56,000 nucleotides of DNA from an uncultured Pelagibacteraceae bacterium (GCA_902594835.1 CACJNX010000002.1:1-56000); one strand, 5' to 3'. Shown: positions 1-9,517, counted from the stretch's first letter. Program-made: numbers and translations. The notes: a model not told the origin generated them from the letters alone.

Positions 1-2
1 GA

Positions 3-347
3 ATTTTAATTGAAAATTATGCAGGCAAATTACCTTTTTGGCTCTCACCAATACAAGCAGTTGTGTGTCCAATTGCCGAAGAGAACAATGAATATGTAAA
101 AAAGTTATTTGAAGATTTATTTAAAGAAGGTATAAAATGTGAAATGGATTTAAGAAATGAGAAAATTAATTATAAAGTAAGAGAACATTCTCTGGCGAAA
201 GTTCCATATATTATTGTTTGTGGAAAAAAAGAAGTTTCAAACAATACTGTGACTATAAGAAAACTAGGTTCAGAAAAACAAGAAATAATGAAAAGAGAAG
301 ATTTAATTAAAAATATGCTTTCCTCAAATAAGTTGCCTTTAAACTAA
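3..347 (+). CDS. thrS: Threonyl-tRNA synthetase, C-terminal end (partial)
   Basis: The gene enters from the left edge and is open from base 3, so only about 114 C-terminal residues are visible. They form the HGTP-type anticodon-binding domain of a class II synthetase that charges tRNA-Thr in the cytoplasm. The segment from the LSPIQAVVCPI strand through the RNEKINYKVRE helix and the KVPYIIVCGKKE strand is typical of ThrRS ends. The stop codon is followed with no gap by the GTG start of infC, and thrS-infC-rpmI-rplT is a widespread bacterial gene order. The catalytic and editing domains lie outside the window. Confidence 0.93.
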   Translation: MLIENYAGKLPFWLSPIQAVVCPIAEENNEYVKKLFEDLFKEGIKCEMDLRNEKINYKVREHSLAKVPYIIVCGKKEVSNNTVTIRKLGSEKQEIMKREDLIKNMLSSNKLPLN

Positions 348-893
348 GTGTCAAACTTTAAACCCAATTATTTTCAAAGAAGAAGTAAACCTCAAGGACC
401 AAAAGCCAATGAGAGGATAAGAGCTTTAGACGTTCAAGTCATTGGAAGCGATGGAGGAAACCTTGGTGCGATGCCTCTTAATAAAGCTATCGAATTAGCA
501 AAACAGGAGGGACTAGATTTAATCGAAATCTCACCTAATGCAAATCCACCTGTATGTAAAATTATGGATATGGGAAAATATAAATATGATCTTCAGAAAA
601 AAGCTAATCAAGCCAAAAAAAAACAAAAAACTGTTTCATTAAAAGAGATAAAATTGAGACCAGGCACAGAAACACATGACTATAATTTTAAAATTAAAAA
701 TGCTAAAAAATTTATATCCAAGGGAAATAAAGTTAAATTTACAGTAAAATTTAAAGGCAGAGAAATGCAGCATACTGAACTAGGCAAAGATTTAATGAAT
801 AAAATCATCGAGGAAACAAAAGATATTGCTAAAATTGAGAGCAAGCCTAAATTTGAAGGTAGACAGATGGTAATGATAATTCAACCTCTCTAA
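348..893 (+). CDS. infC: Translation initiation factor IF-3
   Basis: IF-3 binds the 30S subunit, checks the start-codon/initiator tRNA pairing and keeps the subunits apart. The 181 residues have the usual two-domain plan: an N-terminal domain to about residue 85 (NERIRALDVQVIG, then LDLIEISPNANPPVCKIMD), a lysine-rich linker helix and a C-terminal domain with EIKLRPGTETHDYNFK. The start is GTG directly abutting the thrS stop; an in-frame stop immediately upstream excludes a longer form. IF-3 genes commonly use rare start codons for autoregulation, so a non-AUG start fits the family. Length is normal. Confidence 0.96.
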   Translation: MSNFKPNYFQRRSKPQGPKANERIRALDVQVIGSDGGNLGAMPLNKAIELAKQEGLDLIEISPNANPPVCKIMDMGKYKYDLQKKANQAKKKQKTVSLKEIKLRPGTETHDYNFKIKNAKKFISKGNKVKFTVKFKGREMQHTELGKDLMNKIIEETKDIAKIESKPKFEGRQMVMIIQPL

Positions 894-953
894 ATCACCA
901 ATATTATCATCTTGTAAACATTTATTAATGCCTATATAAGTCCGAAATATTTT

Positions 954-1160
954 ATGCCAAAACTTAAAACAAAAAGCTCAGCAAAAAAAAGATTTAGATT
1001 TACTGCTTCAGGTAAAATAAAAATGCCTCAAGCCGGTAAGAGGCATGGTATGATCAAGCGGACAAACTCACAAATTCGAAAACAAAGAGGCACTACAATT
1101 ATGACTAAACAAGACTCAAAGATTGTCAAATCGTATATGCCATATAACTTAAGAGGATAA
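954..1160 (+). CDS. rpmI: 50S ribosomal protein L35
   Basis: A 68-residue, strongly basic protein beginning [14 protein letters not shown] and containing the family-typical [18 protein letters not shown] stretch. It is a structural protein of the large ribosomal subunit. It lies 60 bases after infC and one base before rplT, the canonical infC-rpmI-rplT order. I found no convincing L20-type attenuator in the 60-base gap. Confidence 0.97.
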   Translation: MPKLKTKSSAKKRFRFTASGKIKMPQAGKRHGMIKRTNSQIRKQRGTTIMTKQDSKIVKSYMPYNLRG

Positions 1161-1161
1161 T

Positions 1162-1518
1162 ATGGCTAGAACAAAACGCGGTGTAGTTAGTAGAGCGAAA
1201 CATAAAAAAGTTTTAAAGACAGTTAAAGGGCAAAGAGGTAGAAGAAAAAATACAATTCGAATTGCTCGTCAAGCAATGGAAAAAGCGATGCAATATGCTT
1301 ACCGAGATAGAAAAGCAAAAAAAAGAGAATTTAGATCATTGTGGATACAAAGAATTAATGCCGGAGTTAGAGCTGAAGGGTTGACCTATGCGAAATTTAT
1401 CAATGGTTTAGCTAAATCAAAAATTAAGTTAGATAGAAAAGTTCTAGCAGAGCTTGCTTATAATAATCCTGAAGTCTTTAAATCAGTAGTAAAAAAGGTT
1501 CAATCCTCCCTATCTTAA
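1162..1518 (+). CDS. rplT: 50S ribosomal protein L20
   Basis: A 118-residue basic protein of the large subunit, needed early in 50S assembly. The N-terminus [16 protein letters not shown], the [14 protein letters not shown] helix and the [19 protein letters not shown] core are diagnostic for L20. It starts one base after the rpmI stop; an AGAGGA Shine-Dalgarno sequence lies inside the last rpmI codons, so the two genes are likely translationally linked. Length is normal. Confidence 0.97.
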   Translation: MARTKRGVVSRAKHKKVLKTVKGQRGRRKNTIRIARQAMEKAMQYAYRDRKAKKREFRSLWIQRINAGVRAEGLTYAKFINGLAKSKIKLDRKVLAELAYNNPEVFKSVVKKVQSSLS

Positions 1519-1566
1519 AAGGGTCTTTGATTTAATCTCAACTTAATATAAAAAATCAATTATCCA

Positions 1567-2634
1567 ATGAGTGATTTAGATAAAATAAGTTCAGTATTTA
1601 ATGCAAAGATTGACTCTGTAAAAACAAAAGACGATCTTCAAAATATTAAGACAGAATTTTTTGGTAAAAATGGTCAAATTACCCAACAGTTCAAATATTT
1701 AGGATCTTTAGATCCAGAAAAAAGAAAAGAGTTTGCTTCAAATTTAAACAGAATTAAAGATGATCTTTCTCATCAATTAGAGCAGAAAAATATTGAAATT
1801 GAAACTAGCGAAATAAATGAAAAACTTAAAAATGAAAAAGTTGACGTTACTTTACCGATTAGGCCTGAACGATTGGGAAAAATTCACCCAGTCTCACAAG
1901 TCATAGATGAGATATCTTCTATATTTTCAGAAATAGGCTTTTCAGTTGCTGAAGGTCCTGATGTTGAGTCCGAATATAATAATTTTACAGCATTAAACAC
2001 TCCAGATGATCATCCTGCTAGAGATATGCATGATACCTTTTATTTAGAAGAAAATAAAAAAATATTGTTAAGAACTCATACATCGCCAGTTCAAATTAGA
2101 ACAATGTTATCTAGTAAACCACCTTTTAAAATAATTGTACCTGGGAGAACTTATAGATGTGACAGTGATCAAACTCATGCTCCAATGTTTCATCAGCTTG
2201 AAGGTCTTCACATTGATAAAGGTATTACAATGGGACATCTCAAAGGTTGTCTTGATTATTTTATAAAAGAGTTTTTTGAAGTTAAAAATGTGAAAATGAG
2301 ATTTAGACCAAGTCATTTCCCTTTTACCGAACCTTCAGCAGAAGTTGATATTGGATATAAAATTGAAAAAGGAAAAATTGTTATTGGAGAAGGTGATAAA
2401 TGGTTAGAGATTTTAGGATGTGGAATGGTTCATCCCAATGTTTTAAAAAATGTAAAAATAGACACAAAAAAATATCAGGGATTTGCATTTGGGATAGGCA
2501 TTGATCGTTTAGCAATGTTAAAATATGGGATTAATGACCTTAGAGCTTTCTTTGAAGCAGACTATAGATGGTTAAGCCATTTTGGATTTGACCCATTAGA
2601 TGTTCCAACAAATTATAGAGGGTTAAGTAAATGA
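1567..2634 (+). CDS. pheS: Phenylalanyl-tRNA synthetase alpha subunit
   Basis: Catalytic subunit of the alpha2beta2 PheRS that charges tRNA-Phe. The 355 residues comprise an N-terminal coiled-coil tRNA-binding arm (about 1-90), then the class II catalytic core with motif 2 around residues 194-214 ([18 protein letters not shown]) and motif 3 around 305-320 ([14 protein letters not shown]). It overlaps pheT by four bases (ATGA), so translation is probably coupled. It follows rplT after 48 bases and may belong to the same transcript. Confidence 0.97.
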   Translation: MSDLDKISSVFNAKIDSVKTKDDLQNIKTEFFGKNGQITQQFKYLGSLDPEKRKEFASNLNRIKDDLSHQLEQKNIEIETSEINEKLKNEKVDVTLPIRPERLGKIHPVSQVIDEISSIFSEIGFSVAEGPDVESEYNNFTALNTPDDHPARDMHDTFYLEENKKILLRTHTSPVQIRTMLSSKPPFKIIVPGRTYRCDSDQTHAPMFHQLEGLHIDKGITMGHLKGCLDYFIKEFFEVKNVKMRFRPSHFPFTEPSAEVDIGYKIEKGKIVIGEGDKWLEILGCGMVHPNVLKNVKIDTKKYQGFAFGIGIDRLAMLKYGINDLRAFFEADYRWLSHFGFDPLDVPTNYRGLSK

Positions 2635-5033
2635 TTATTACAATCCCTTGGCTTAAAGAACATCTCAAAACATCAGCTAAAGAAAGTGAGATTATTGATC
2701 GGCTTATAAATATCGGACTTGAAGTTGAAGGTATCAAAGAAAACTCCGGGGAGATGGGCAAGTTTAAAATTGCAAAGGTTTTAAAAGCGGAAAAACATCC
2801 AAATGCTGATAAATTAAAAGTTTGTGATGTAACAATAGGCGGGAATGAAATTTTAAAAGTTGTTTGTGGAGCGCCTAATGCAAGAGAGGGTCTTATTACA
2901 ATTTATGCACCTCCAGGCGCGATAATACCTAAAACTAATTTTGAATTAAAGGTTGCTAAAATAAGAGGAGTGGAGTCGAGAGGAATGCTTTGTTCTGAAA
3001 GTGAATTGAACTTATCAAACGAAAGTGAAGGGATTATCGAACTTAAAAATAAAGAGAAAGAAATAGGAAAAAGTTATTTTAAAAGTAGCTCACAAAAGGC
3101 TATTGATATTTCCATAACCCCTAACCGTGCTGATTGCTTAGGTGTTAGAGGTATCGCAAGAGATCTTTCATCGGCAGGAGTTGGAAAATTAATACAACCA
3201 AAGAGAAAAAAAATTAAACAAAATGCAAAACACCAAATTAAAACATCAATTACCAAAGAAAAAAATCAAGGATGTGATAGCTTCGGAAGCTGTTACATAA
3301 AAAATATTACTAATAAAGAAAGTCCTGAATGGCTTAAAAATAAATTAATCGCACTGGGTCTAAAACCTATCTCTGCTGTAGTGGATATCACTAACTATGT
3401 GATGTTTGACCTTAATAGACCATTACATGCTTATGATGCAGATAAAATTAACACAGAAATTATAGTTAGAAACGCCAAAGAAGGTGAGATGTTAGAGGCA
3501 TTAGATAATAAAAAATATAAATTAAAAAAAGACATGTGTGTCATCTCTGATAAATCTGGCGTTCTTGGGCTAGGTGGAATTATTGGAGGAACATCTACCT
3601 CTACTGAATTAGATACGAAAAATATACTTTTAGAAGCTGCTTATTTCAGCCCATCTTCAATAAGAAAAACAGCTAGAGTCCTTAATATAAATACAGACGC
3701 TAAGTACAGATTTGAAAGAGGAATTGATCCTAACTCGATTAAAGAAGGGCTAGAACTTGCAACTGAACTAATTTTAAAAATTTGCGGAGGTGAAGCAAGC
3801 AAGTTTCAAATTACTGGAAAAATGAAACAAAAAAATAAAATAATTAACTTTCAAGTAGAAAAATTTGAAAAACTAATTGGCATTTCAATTACTGCTAATG
3901 AAATTGATAATATTTTATCCTCTTTAGGTTTTAAATGTAAAAAAAGTCAAAAAGCTATAAAAGTAGAAGTACCAAGCTGGAGACCAGACGTGAGTTTAGA
4001 CGAAGATTTGATTGAGGAGCTCATTCGGATCAAAGGATTCAATAATATAAAATTAATTGAACCAAGCAAAAACAGAAATCAAGATACGTTAAACTTTAAG
4101 CAAAAACTATTTCACTTATCACAAAGATCTTTAGCTTCCAAAGGCTATATGGAAATAGTTACTTGGTCTTTTACTGACTCAAAGATTGATAAACAATTTT
4201 CAAAAGGTGAAAAAGAAATTCCAATATACAACCCTATTTCTTCTGATCTAGATGTTTTAAGAAGATCAGTTTTCTCAAATTTGGTTATATATTTAAAAAA
4301 GAATCAAGATAGAGGTTACGAAGACTTATCTTTATTTGAAATTGGCCCAACATTTTTTGGAAAAAATCCAGGTGAACAACAGATTGTTATTGGAGGTTTA
4401 AAATCTGGGAAAATAAATAGAAAGAGCTGGCTAGACAAAGAAAGAAATGTAGATGTTTTTGATATTAAAAGTGATGTAATAAAAACTTTGGTTGAACTTG
4501 GAATAGAAGAAAAAAATCTTTTTGTTAGTGATAATACAAAGCATAGTTATCATCCAGGTAGATCAGGATCGATAACATTAAAATCAGAAAAAGGGCCACA
4601 TTTAGCTTATTTTGGTGAAATACATCCAGCAATCATTAAGAACTTAGATTGCAAAGATAAAAATATTTTTGGATTTGAAATATTTTTAAAAAATATCCCT
4701 GAACCAAACAAAAAATTACGACAAAGCAAAAAAAGCTTTCAAGCTTCAGATTATCAGAAATCAGAAAGAGATTTTGCTTTTGTCATAGATAAAATTTTTA
4801 AAATAGGTATGTTAGAGAAAATTATAAGAGAAGTAGATGAAAATTTAATTCAAAACGTATCTACTTTTGATGTGTATGAGGGAGAAAATATTCCAAAAGA
4901 TAAAAAGTCAGTTGCGATTAATGTAACTTTACAGGCCATCGATAAAACTTTATCAGAAAATGATTTAGACGATATTAGTAAAAAAATTATTGATACAGTA
5001 AGTAAAAAAACTGGCGCTACAATTAGGTCCTAA
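2631..5033 (+). CDS. pheT: Phenylalanyl-tRNA synthetase beta subunit
   Basis: The 800-residue beta subunit provides tRNA recognition and editing for PheRS. Visible domains in order are an EMAP-like tRNA-binding domain (about 40-150, with [13 protein letters not shown]), the B3/B4 editing region ([24 protein letters not shown]), the B5 domain, a degenerate class II core and a C-terminal ferredoxin-like anticodon-binding domain (about 705-800, [13 protein letters not shown]). It starts inside the pheS stop and its own stop overlaps the lepA start by one base. Length is normal for the bacterial type. Confidence 0.97.
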   Translation: MIITIPWLKEHLKTSAKESEIIDRLINIGLEVEGIKENSGEMGKFKIAKVLKAEKHPNADKLKVCDVTIGGNEILKVVCGAPNAREGLITIYAPPGAIIPKTNFELKVAKIRGVESRGMLCSESELNLSNESEGIIELKNKEKEIGKSYFKSSSQKAIDISITPNRADCLGVRGIARDLSSAGVGKLIQPKRKKIKQNAKHQIKTSITKEKNQGCDSFGSCYIKNITNKESPEWLKNKLIALGLKPISAVVDITNYVMFDLNRPLHAYDADKINTEIIVRNAKEGEMLEALDNKKYKLKKDMCVISDKSGVLGLGGIIGGTSTSTELDTKNILLEAAYFSPSSIRKTARVLNINTDAKYRFERGIDPNSIKEGLELATELILKICGGEASKFQITGKMKQKNKIINFQVEKFEKLIGISITANEIDNILSSLGFKCKKSQKAIKVEVPSWRPDVSLDEDLIEELIRIKGFNNIKLIEPSKNRNQDTLNFKQKLFHLSQRSLASKGYMEIVTWSFTDSKIDKQFSKGEKEIPIYNPISSDLDVLRRSVFSNLVIYLKKNQDRGYEDLSLFEIGPTFFGKNPGEQQIVIGGLKSGKINRKSWLDKERNVDVFDIKSDVIKTLVELGIEEKNLFVSDNTKHSYHPGRSGSITLKSEKGPHLAYFGEIHPAIIKNLDCKDKNIFGFEIFLKNIPEPNKKLRQSKKSFQASDYQKSERDFAFVIDKIFKIGMLEKIIREVDENLIQNVSTFDVYEGENIPKDKKSVAINVTLQAIDKTLSENDLDDISKKIIDTVSKKTGATIRS

Positions 5034-6841
5034 TGTCAGATATAAAAAGAATACGTAATTTCTCTATAATTGCGCATATTGATCACGGTAAGTCAACAAT
5101 AGCTGATCGAATTATCCATAAATGTGGAGGGTTAACTGATCGTGAAATGAAACAACAAGTTCTTGACTCAATGGACATTGAAAGAGAGAGAGGAATTACA
5201 ATTAAAGCGCAAACTGTAAAACTCAATTACAAAGCAAAAGATGGTGAAGATTATATATTAAATATTATCGATACGCCTGGTCATGTAGATTTTGGCTATG
5301 AGGTAAGTCGATCTTTATCAGCATGTGAAGGATCTCTTTTAATTGTTGATAGCACTCAAGGAGTAGAGGCTCAAACATTAGCAAATGTCTATCAAGCTTT
5401 AGAAATTAATCATGAGGTAATACCGATTTTGAATAAAATAGATTTACCTGCTTCAGATATCGAAAAAACAAAAACTGAAATTGAGGATGTTGTTGGAATT
5501 GAGACAATGAATGCTATTTCTTGTTCTGGTAAAACTGGAGAAGGAATAGATGAAATATTGGAAGCAATTATTAACAAATTACCTGCTCCAAATGGGGTTA
5601 TTGATGAAAAATTAAAATGTTTATTAGTAGATAGCTGGTATGACAGCTATCTCGGCGTAGTAATTCTGGTCAGAGTCATCAACGGTAAATTAAAAAAAAA
5701 TATGAAAATAAAATTAATGTCAAATGATCAAGAATATGTAGTGGAAAAAGTAGGTGTATTTACTCCTAAACCAAATGATATAAAGGAATTAAGTTCTGGA
5801 GAGATAGGATTCATTATCACAGGGATTAAATCTCTATCGGAAACAAAAGTTGGAGACACTATTTGTGATGCTAGCGCACCTATTGATAAACCTCTCCCAG
5901 GTTTTAAACCAAGTAAACCCGTCGTATTTTGCGGACTCTTCCCAGTTGATAGTTCTGAATATCAAAAACTGAAAGATGGTTTAGCAAAATTAAAACTTAA
6001 TGACGCAAGTTTTTCTTATGAGCCAGAGTCATCTAGCGCTTTAGGATTAGGTTTTAGGTGTGGATTTCTAGGTTTGCTACATCTTGAAATAATTACGGAA
6101 AGACTAGAGAGAGAATTTGATGTTAATTTAATTACAACGACACCAGGAGTAATATATAAAGTTCACAAAACTAAGGGTGAGGTTTTAGATTTGCAAAATC
6201 CATCCAACATGCCTGATCCATCTCAAATTGAAAAAATAGAGGAACCTTGGATTAAATCTACAATTATCACACCAGATGAATATTTAGGATCAATTATAAA
6301 AATTTGTCAGGACAAAAGGGGAATTCAAACAAATTTAAGCTACTCAGGTAAAAGAGCAGTTTTATCCTATGATTTGCCACTAAATGAAGTCGTATTTGAT
6401 TTTAATGATAAATTAAAATCTATCTCGAGTGGCTATGCAAGTTTCGATTATGAAATTTCTGGTTACAGAGAAGGAGATCTAGTTAAACTTGGTATTCTGG
6501 TAAACTCAGAACCAGTTGATGCATTAGCTATGATTATTCATAAAGATTTTGCGCAGTCTACTGGTAGGCAAGTTTGTGAAAAATTAAAAGATTTAATACC
6601 AAGACACAATTTCATGATTCCAGTTCAAGCAGCTATCGGAGGAAAAATTGTAGCTAGAGAGTCTATAAAGGGATTTAAAAAAGACGTTTTAACAAAAATA
6701 CATGGTGGTGGGGCCACTGATCGAAAAAGAAAACTTTTAGAAAAACAAAAAAGAGGTAAAGCTAGATCAAAACAATTTGGTAAAGTTGAGATACCTCAAG
6801 AGGCTTTTATAGGAGTTCTAAAGATAAATAAAGACGCATAA
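5033..6841 (+). CDS. lepA: Elongation factor 4 (LepA), ribosome-associated GTPase
   Basis: A translational GTPase of the LepA/EF4 family, proposed to act on stalled or back-translocating ribosomes and in 30S biogenesis. The 602 residues carry G1 AHIDHGKS (14-21), the RGIT switch region, G3 DTPGH (80-84) and G4 NKID (134-137), then the EF-G-like domains and the unique basic C-terminal domain ([19 protein letters not shown]). It overlaps pheT and the next glycosyltransferase by one base each (TAATG), pointing to one long polycistron. Confidence 0.97.
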   Translation: MSDIKRIRNFSIIAHIDHGKSTIADRIIHKCGGLTDREMKQQVLDSMDIERERGITIKAQTVKLNYKAKDGEDYILNIIDTPGHVDFGYEVSRSLSACEGSLLIVDSTQGVEAQTLANVYQALEINHEVIPILNKIDLPASDIEKTKTEIEDVVGIETMNAISCSGKTGEGIDEILEAIINKLPAPNGVIDEKLKCLLVDSWYDSYLGVVILVRVINGKLKKNMKIKLMSNDQEYVVEKVGVFTPKPNDIKELSSGEIGFIITGIKSLSETKVGDTICDASAPIDKPLPGFKPSKPVVFCGLFPVDSSEYQKLKDGLAKLKLNDASFSYEPESSSALGLGFRCGFLGLLHLEIITERLEREFDVNLITTTPGVIYKVHKTKGEVLDLQNPSNMPDPSQIEKIEEPWIKSTIITPDEYLGSIIKICQDKRGIQTNLSYSGKRAVLSYDLPLNEVVFDFNDKLKSISSGYASFDYEISGYREGDLVKLGILVNSEPVDALAMIIHKDFAQSTGRQVCEKLKDLIPRHNFMIPVQAAIGGKIVARESIKGFKKDVLTKIHGGGATDRKRKLLEKQKRGKARSKQFGKVEIPQEAFIGVLKINKDA

Positions 6842-7863
6842 TGAAAAAAAAATTATTTATTTTCTCTAATGAAAGCATTTCTATAGAAGATAATAAATTT
6901 TTTTGTGATAACCTAGATTTGAAATCGACACCAGAAGGTTTAAATAAAAAATTTGAGGTAAATTTACTAGGTAGAAAATCAGTTAAAAAGCGATCACACG
7001 AAATAAAGATTAAACGAATAAAAGTATTTAATAATATTTTTTCTTACTTATCAGATGTAAAGAGTGCATCCAAAAATTTAGACTCTAAATTTTTGATAAT
7101 TTCTATTTCTCCTTACACTTTCTTAATTTCTCTATTTCTTAAAATCCTAGGACAAAAACCGATAGTTTATTTGAGAAGTGATGGTTATGGTGAATACAAA
7201 GCGATACTTGGAAGAATTGGATCTCTAATCTATCATTTTATGTTTAGCATTACTGGCGCAATTTCAAATTTAATAAGTTGTAGAGATTATATTCTTTATG
7301 GAAAAAAAGGAAAACTTATAAACCCATCTCAATTAGACTCTGTTTGGTTAAGGCAACCCAAGAATATTGAAATAAGAAATTTTAAATTGTTATATGTTGG
7401 AAGAATTAGAGTTGAGAAAGGAATTTTTGCTCTAGCTGAGTTAATTAGAAATAAAAGAGACATCTCTTTGACAGTTATTGGCGCAGAAAAAGGAAGCTCA
7501 AATAAAATAAATCAAAGCAATATTAAAATTCTTCCCACACAAAGTAATAAAACCAAATTAATAAAATATTATGATGATCATAATATCTTTGTTTTACCTT
7601 CATTTACAGAAGGTCACCCAATGGTTTTGTTGGAAGCCTTAGCTAGAAGAAGGCCTGTAGTTATTTTTGATGAAATTAAACATGTCATTGGAGACAAAAA
7701 AGGAATTTTTGTTTCAAAACGAAATTTTCTTAGTTTTTTAGGAACTTTAAATAATATTAAAAAAAATTATAAAAAGATTCAAAAAGATATGAAAAAAAAT
7801 AAGCTTCCAACCAATAAAGAGTTCATAGATAAATTCATTAAACTTATTGATGATTTTGATTAG
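6841..7863 (+). CDS. Glycosyltransferase, GT4-like
   Basis: A 340-residue protein of the GT-B fold. The C-terminal half has a sugar-nucleotide binding pattern: [15 protein letters not shown] (about residues 181-195), then [16 protein letters not shown] with the conserved glutamate pair of GT4 retaining enzymes. The N-terminal acceptor half is poorly conserved and has a hydrophobic stretch (about 83-100) that may bind membrane. It probably builds part of an envelope glycan; donor and acceptor cannot be read from sequence. It starts on the last base of lepA, and the G of its TAG stop is the first base of the following tRNA-Ser. Confidence 0.85.
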   Translation: MKKKLFIFSNESISIEDNKFFCDNLDLKSTPEGLNKKFEVNLLGRKSVKKRSHEIKIKRIKVFNNIFSYLSDVKSASKNLDSKFLIISISPYTFLISLFLKILGQKPIVYLRSDGYGEYKAILGRIGSLIYHFMFSITGAISNLISCRDYILYGKKGKLINPSQLDSVWLRQPKNIEIRNFKLLYVGRIRVEKGIFALAELIRNKRDISLTVIGAEKGSSNKINQSNIKILPTQSNKTKLIKYYDDHNIFVLPSFTEGHPMVLLEALARRRPVVIFDEIKHVIGDKKGIFVSKRNFLSFLGTLNNIKKNYKKIQKDMKKNKLPTNKEFIDKFIKLIDDFD

Positions 7864-7952
7864 GAGAGGTGGCCGAGTGGTTGAAGGCGCACGCTTGGAA
7901 AGCGTGTAAACGGGAAACCGTTTCGAGGGTTCGAATCCCTCTCTCTCCGCCA
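7863..7952 (+). tRNA. tRNA-Ser (GGA)
   Basis: A 90-base class II tRNA. The seven-base acceptor stem pairs 7863-7869 with 7942-7948; the anticodon arm shows GGA in cgcttGGAaagcg; a long variable arm (cgggaaaccg region) follows; the T arm is GAGGG-ttcgaat-CCCTC (7925-7941); discriminator G and encoded CCA end at 7952. The first base coincides with the last base of the upstream TAG stop, so the tRNA must be cut out of the glycosyltransferase mRNA. Confidence 0.97.
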
Positions 7953-8128
7953 TTTAAATAAGACTCAAATTGCACACATTAAAAGAGTCGTTTGCTTGTA
8001 AAACTAGTCCATTATGAGTCGTTGGGTTCCTTTTCTAGTGTTGGTCGACTCACGAAATGATAAAAGTGCGTAATTCAAAATGATTATGATTCGTTTTGAT
8101 TTTTTATTAATAAAAAAAGGGGGATAAC
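7953..8128 (+). promoter_or_regulatory. Structured intergenic leader with interchangeable hairpin arms
   Basis: This 176-base gap holds no gene. Four short complementary arms are visible: GACTC (7962-7966), GAGTCG (7985-7990), GAGTCG (8016-8021) and CGACTC (8046-8051). Arms 1:2 and 3:4 can form two hairpins (the second extends to TGAGTCG/CGACTCA), or arm 2 can pair with arm 4 instead. A possible -10 box TATGAT lies at 8085-8090, and a strong GGGGG Shine-Dalgarno sequence at 8119-8123 stands five bases before the next start. Function is inferred: it may be the promoter and leader of the small membrane protein gene. Confidence 0.4.
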
Positions 8129-8344
8129 ATGAAAGCAATCTCAGGATTAACTTCAATGTTTGACAGCTTAACAAAAGTAGTAGTTTCATTACTTGCGTTA
8201 GGTATCGCTGTAAGTCTATTAGGTGGAAATGTTCCATTTGTAGGTGAAATAGCTGGTAACATTATAAGTCTAGTACAATCTTTAGGTGATGCAGGAATAG
8301 TTGGATTAATCGCAGCTATAATCATCCTAAACTTGTTTAAGTAG
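8129..8344 (+). CDS. Small hydrophobic membrane protein, paralogue A
   Basis: I do not recognise this 71-residue protein. It has a short N-terminal region with lysines at positions 2 and 16, a hydrophobic helix (about 17-35, VVVSLLALGIAVSLLGG), a loop NVPFVG, an amphipathic middle and a second hydrophobic helix near the C-terminus (about 56-70). No signal peptidase site is seen, so it probably stays in the inner membrane with two passes. The motif G-NV-F-G, then N-I-L, then LG-GI-LI is shared with the next protein at 8434. The Shine-Dalgarno sequence is unusually strong, which suggests high expression. A holin-like or small membrane-organising role is possible but unproven. Confidence 0.75.
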   Translation: MKAISGLTSMFDSLTKVVVSLLALGIAVSLLGGNVPFVGEIAGNIISLVQSLGDAGIVGLIAAIIILNLFK

Positions 8345-8353
8345 TAAACAACT

Positions 8354-8385
8354 AAAGCTACTTCCCTCGAATTAGCTTTTTATAT
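8354..8385 (+). terminator. Probable terminator of small membrane protein A
   Basis: AAAGCTA (8354-8360) pairs with TAGCTTT (8373-8379) across a 12-base loop and runs directly into T-rich sequence, ten bases after the stop. The stem is short, so strength is uncertain. It would separate the two paralogous genes into different transcripts. Confidence 0.5.
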
Positions 8386-8387
8386 AG

Positions 8388-8413
8388 CCGCCCTAAGTTT
8401 ATAATTAGGGCGG
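8388..8413 (+). promoter_or_regulatory. Nine-base-pair GC-rich hairpin before small membrane protein B
   Basis: CCGCCCTAA (8388-8396) pairs perfectly with TTAGGGCGG (8405-8413) around an eight-base loop. In this AT-rich DNA such a stem stands out. The downstream side is A-rich (no T run), so it is not a standard plus-strand terminator. It sits 20 bases before the start at 8434 and just upstream of the AAGGA Shine-Dalgarno sequence. It may be a 5' stabilising or protein-binding structure. Confidence 0.5.
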
Positions 8414-8433
8414 TTAAAAAAAAGGAAAAAAAT

Positions 8434-8670
8434 ATGCTTAATTGGGTTTCAACATTAACAAAATATTTAAACAAATTTTTAGAATTAGGGATACTGTTAC
8501 TAGCCGTTTCAGTAATAGCAGAGATTTTATTTGGACCGAATGTAGCTTTTTTTGGTTCTCAGGTAACAAAAAATTTAATTAATTTACTTAATGCTTTAGG
8601 TGAGCAAGGCATTGCAGCTTTAATAATAGTTTTTGCTGTAATATTTGCATACAGAAAAATATTAAAATAA
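8434..8670 (+). CDS. Small hydrophobic membrane protein, paralogue B
   Basis: A 78-residue protein that I do not recognise by name but which is a diverged copy of the protein at 8129. It has the same plan: charged N-terminus, hydrophobic helix (about 17-34, LGILLLAVSVIAEILFG), the motif PNVAFFG, an amphipathic segment (NLINLLNALGEQG) and a second hydrophobic helix (about 58-73), ending in a lysine-containing tail. Two inner-membrane passes are likely. It has its own Shine-Dalgarno sequence (AAGGA) and its own terminator at 8743. The shared pattern between two tandem copies supports both being real genes. Confidence 0.75.
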   Translation: MLNWVSTLTKYLNKFLELGILLLAVSVIAEILFGPNVAFFGSQVTKNLINLLNALGEQGIAALIIVFAVIFAYRKILK

Positions 8671-8742
8671 TTAAGGTGTTAATATCCACATACAACCTAA
8701 AAGAGTCTTAAATTTATTTTAAGAATCAGATACATTATTTAC

Positions 8743-8781
8743 AAGGGCAGCGGAGGGAGACTGAAGCTGCCTTTGCTTTTT
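8743..8781 (+). terminator. Intrinsic terminator of small membrane protein B
   Basis: AAGGGCAGC (8743-8751) pairs with GCTGCCTTT (8766-8774), nine pairs with one G-T, around a 14-base loop, followed by TGCTTTTT. It ends the plus-strand unit just before the convergent peptidase gene, whose stop codon starts at 8782 on the minus strand. Confidence 0.7.
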
Positions 8782-9517
8782 AAAGCCTTTTAATTCCAAT
8801 TACTTTTAGTTTAGCAGTTCGTTCAATTCTTTTAATAGTCTGTTTTATATCCATGATTACAGTTTTTTTCATTGGCCCATAGGCGTGAATTAATTTTTTA
8901 TTCGATAAAGCAACGGCAACATGGCCTTTCCAATAAATAATATCATTTTTTTTTATATTTTTTAATTTTATATTTTTTTTAAAATATTTAACCTGATCTT
9001 TGGCATCTCTTGGACAAAATTTATTATTAAAATTCAAAAATACTTGTACAAGCGCTGAGCAATCAATTCCTTTAAAAGATTTGCCACCCCATTTATATTT
9101 TATATTTTTAAAAGAAGTTATTTTTCTAAAAGGATTTTTTTCTTTATACGCAATAGGTTTAACATCACTTCTTTTTAGCCAACCATTTGCAAATTTTAAA
9201 AACTTTGAATTATTTTCAATTACTTTAATTTTAGAACCAAAGGTAATTTCATTTTTTTTTATTCTGTTCGGAAATTTAAAAATTTTTGCCTTCAAAGAAA
9301 TTACTTTATGTGTAGGTCTTAAAAAATTAGAGTATTTTTTATTTAATATGTAACCTTTATAATTATCTTCTTTAATTTTAATTTTAAGCCATTTTTTTGA
9401 CTTTTTAGATATAGAAAAGCTTTCACCATAAATCATTTGTGTAACCACTTCAGATTTTACCGAGGGTTTCTTATAAAGATTTATTACTGAGAAATTATTT
9501 GTAAAATGTTTAGTCAT
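8780..9517 (-). CDS. NlpC/P60 family peptidase with N-terminal SH3-like domains, probably cytoplasmic
   Basis: A 245-residue cysteine peptidase expected to cut the stem peptides of peptidoglycan (gamma-D-Glu to diamino acid bond in YkfC-like relatives). Two bacterial SH3-like segments fill residues 1-120. The catalytic NlpC/P60 domain follows, with the nucleophile in GIDCSALV, the histidine in WKGHVAVAL and the third polar residue in LIHAYGP. There is no signal peptide or lipobox, so it should act in the cytoplasm on imported muropeptides. Its start overlaps the end of ampG by eight bases, which fits a recycling role. Confidence 0.88.
   Translation of the reverse strand: MTKHFTNNFSVINLYKKPSVKSEVVTQMIYGESFSISKKSKKWLKIKIKEDNYKGYILNKKYSNFLRPTHKVISLKAKIFKFPNRIKKNEITFGSKIKVIENNSKFLKFANGWLKRSDVKPIAYKEKNPFRKITSFKNIKYKWGGKSFKGIDCSALVQVFLNFNNKFCPRDAKDQVKYFKKNIKLKNIKKNDIIYWKGHVAVALSNKKLIHAYGPMKKTVIMDIKQTIKRIERTAKLKVIGIKRL

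Noticed and set aside
8080-8108. TCAAAA/TTTTGA hairpin followed by T run as a terminator before 8129
   Set aside because: Six weak A-T rich pairs and a 13-base loop; it also overlaps a better -10 candidate.
7863-8128. tRNA-Ser followed by a loose region as a possible integration site
   Set aside because: No integrase and no duplicate of the tRNA 3' end noticed downstream; genes on both sides look native.
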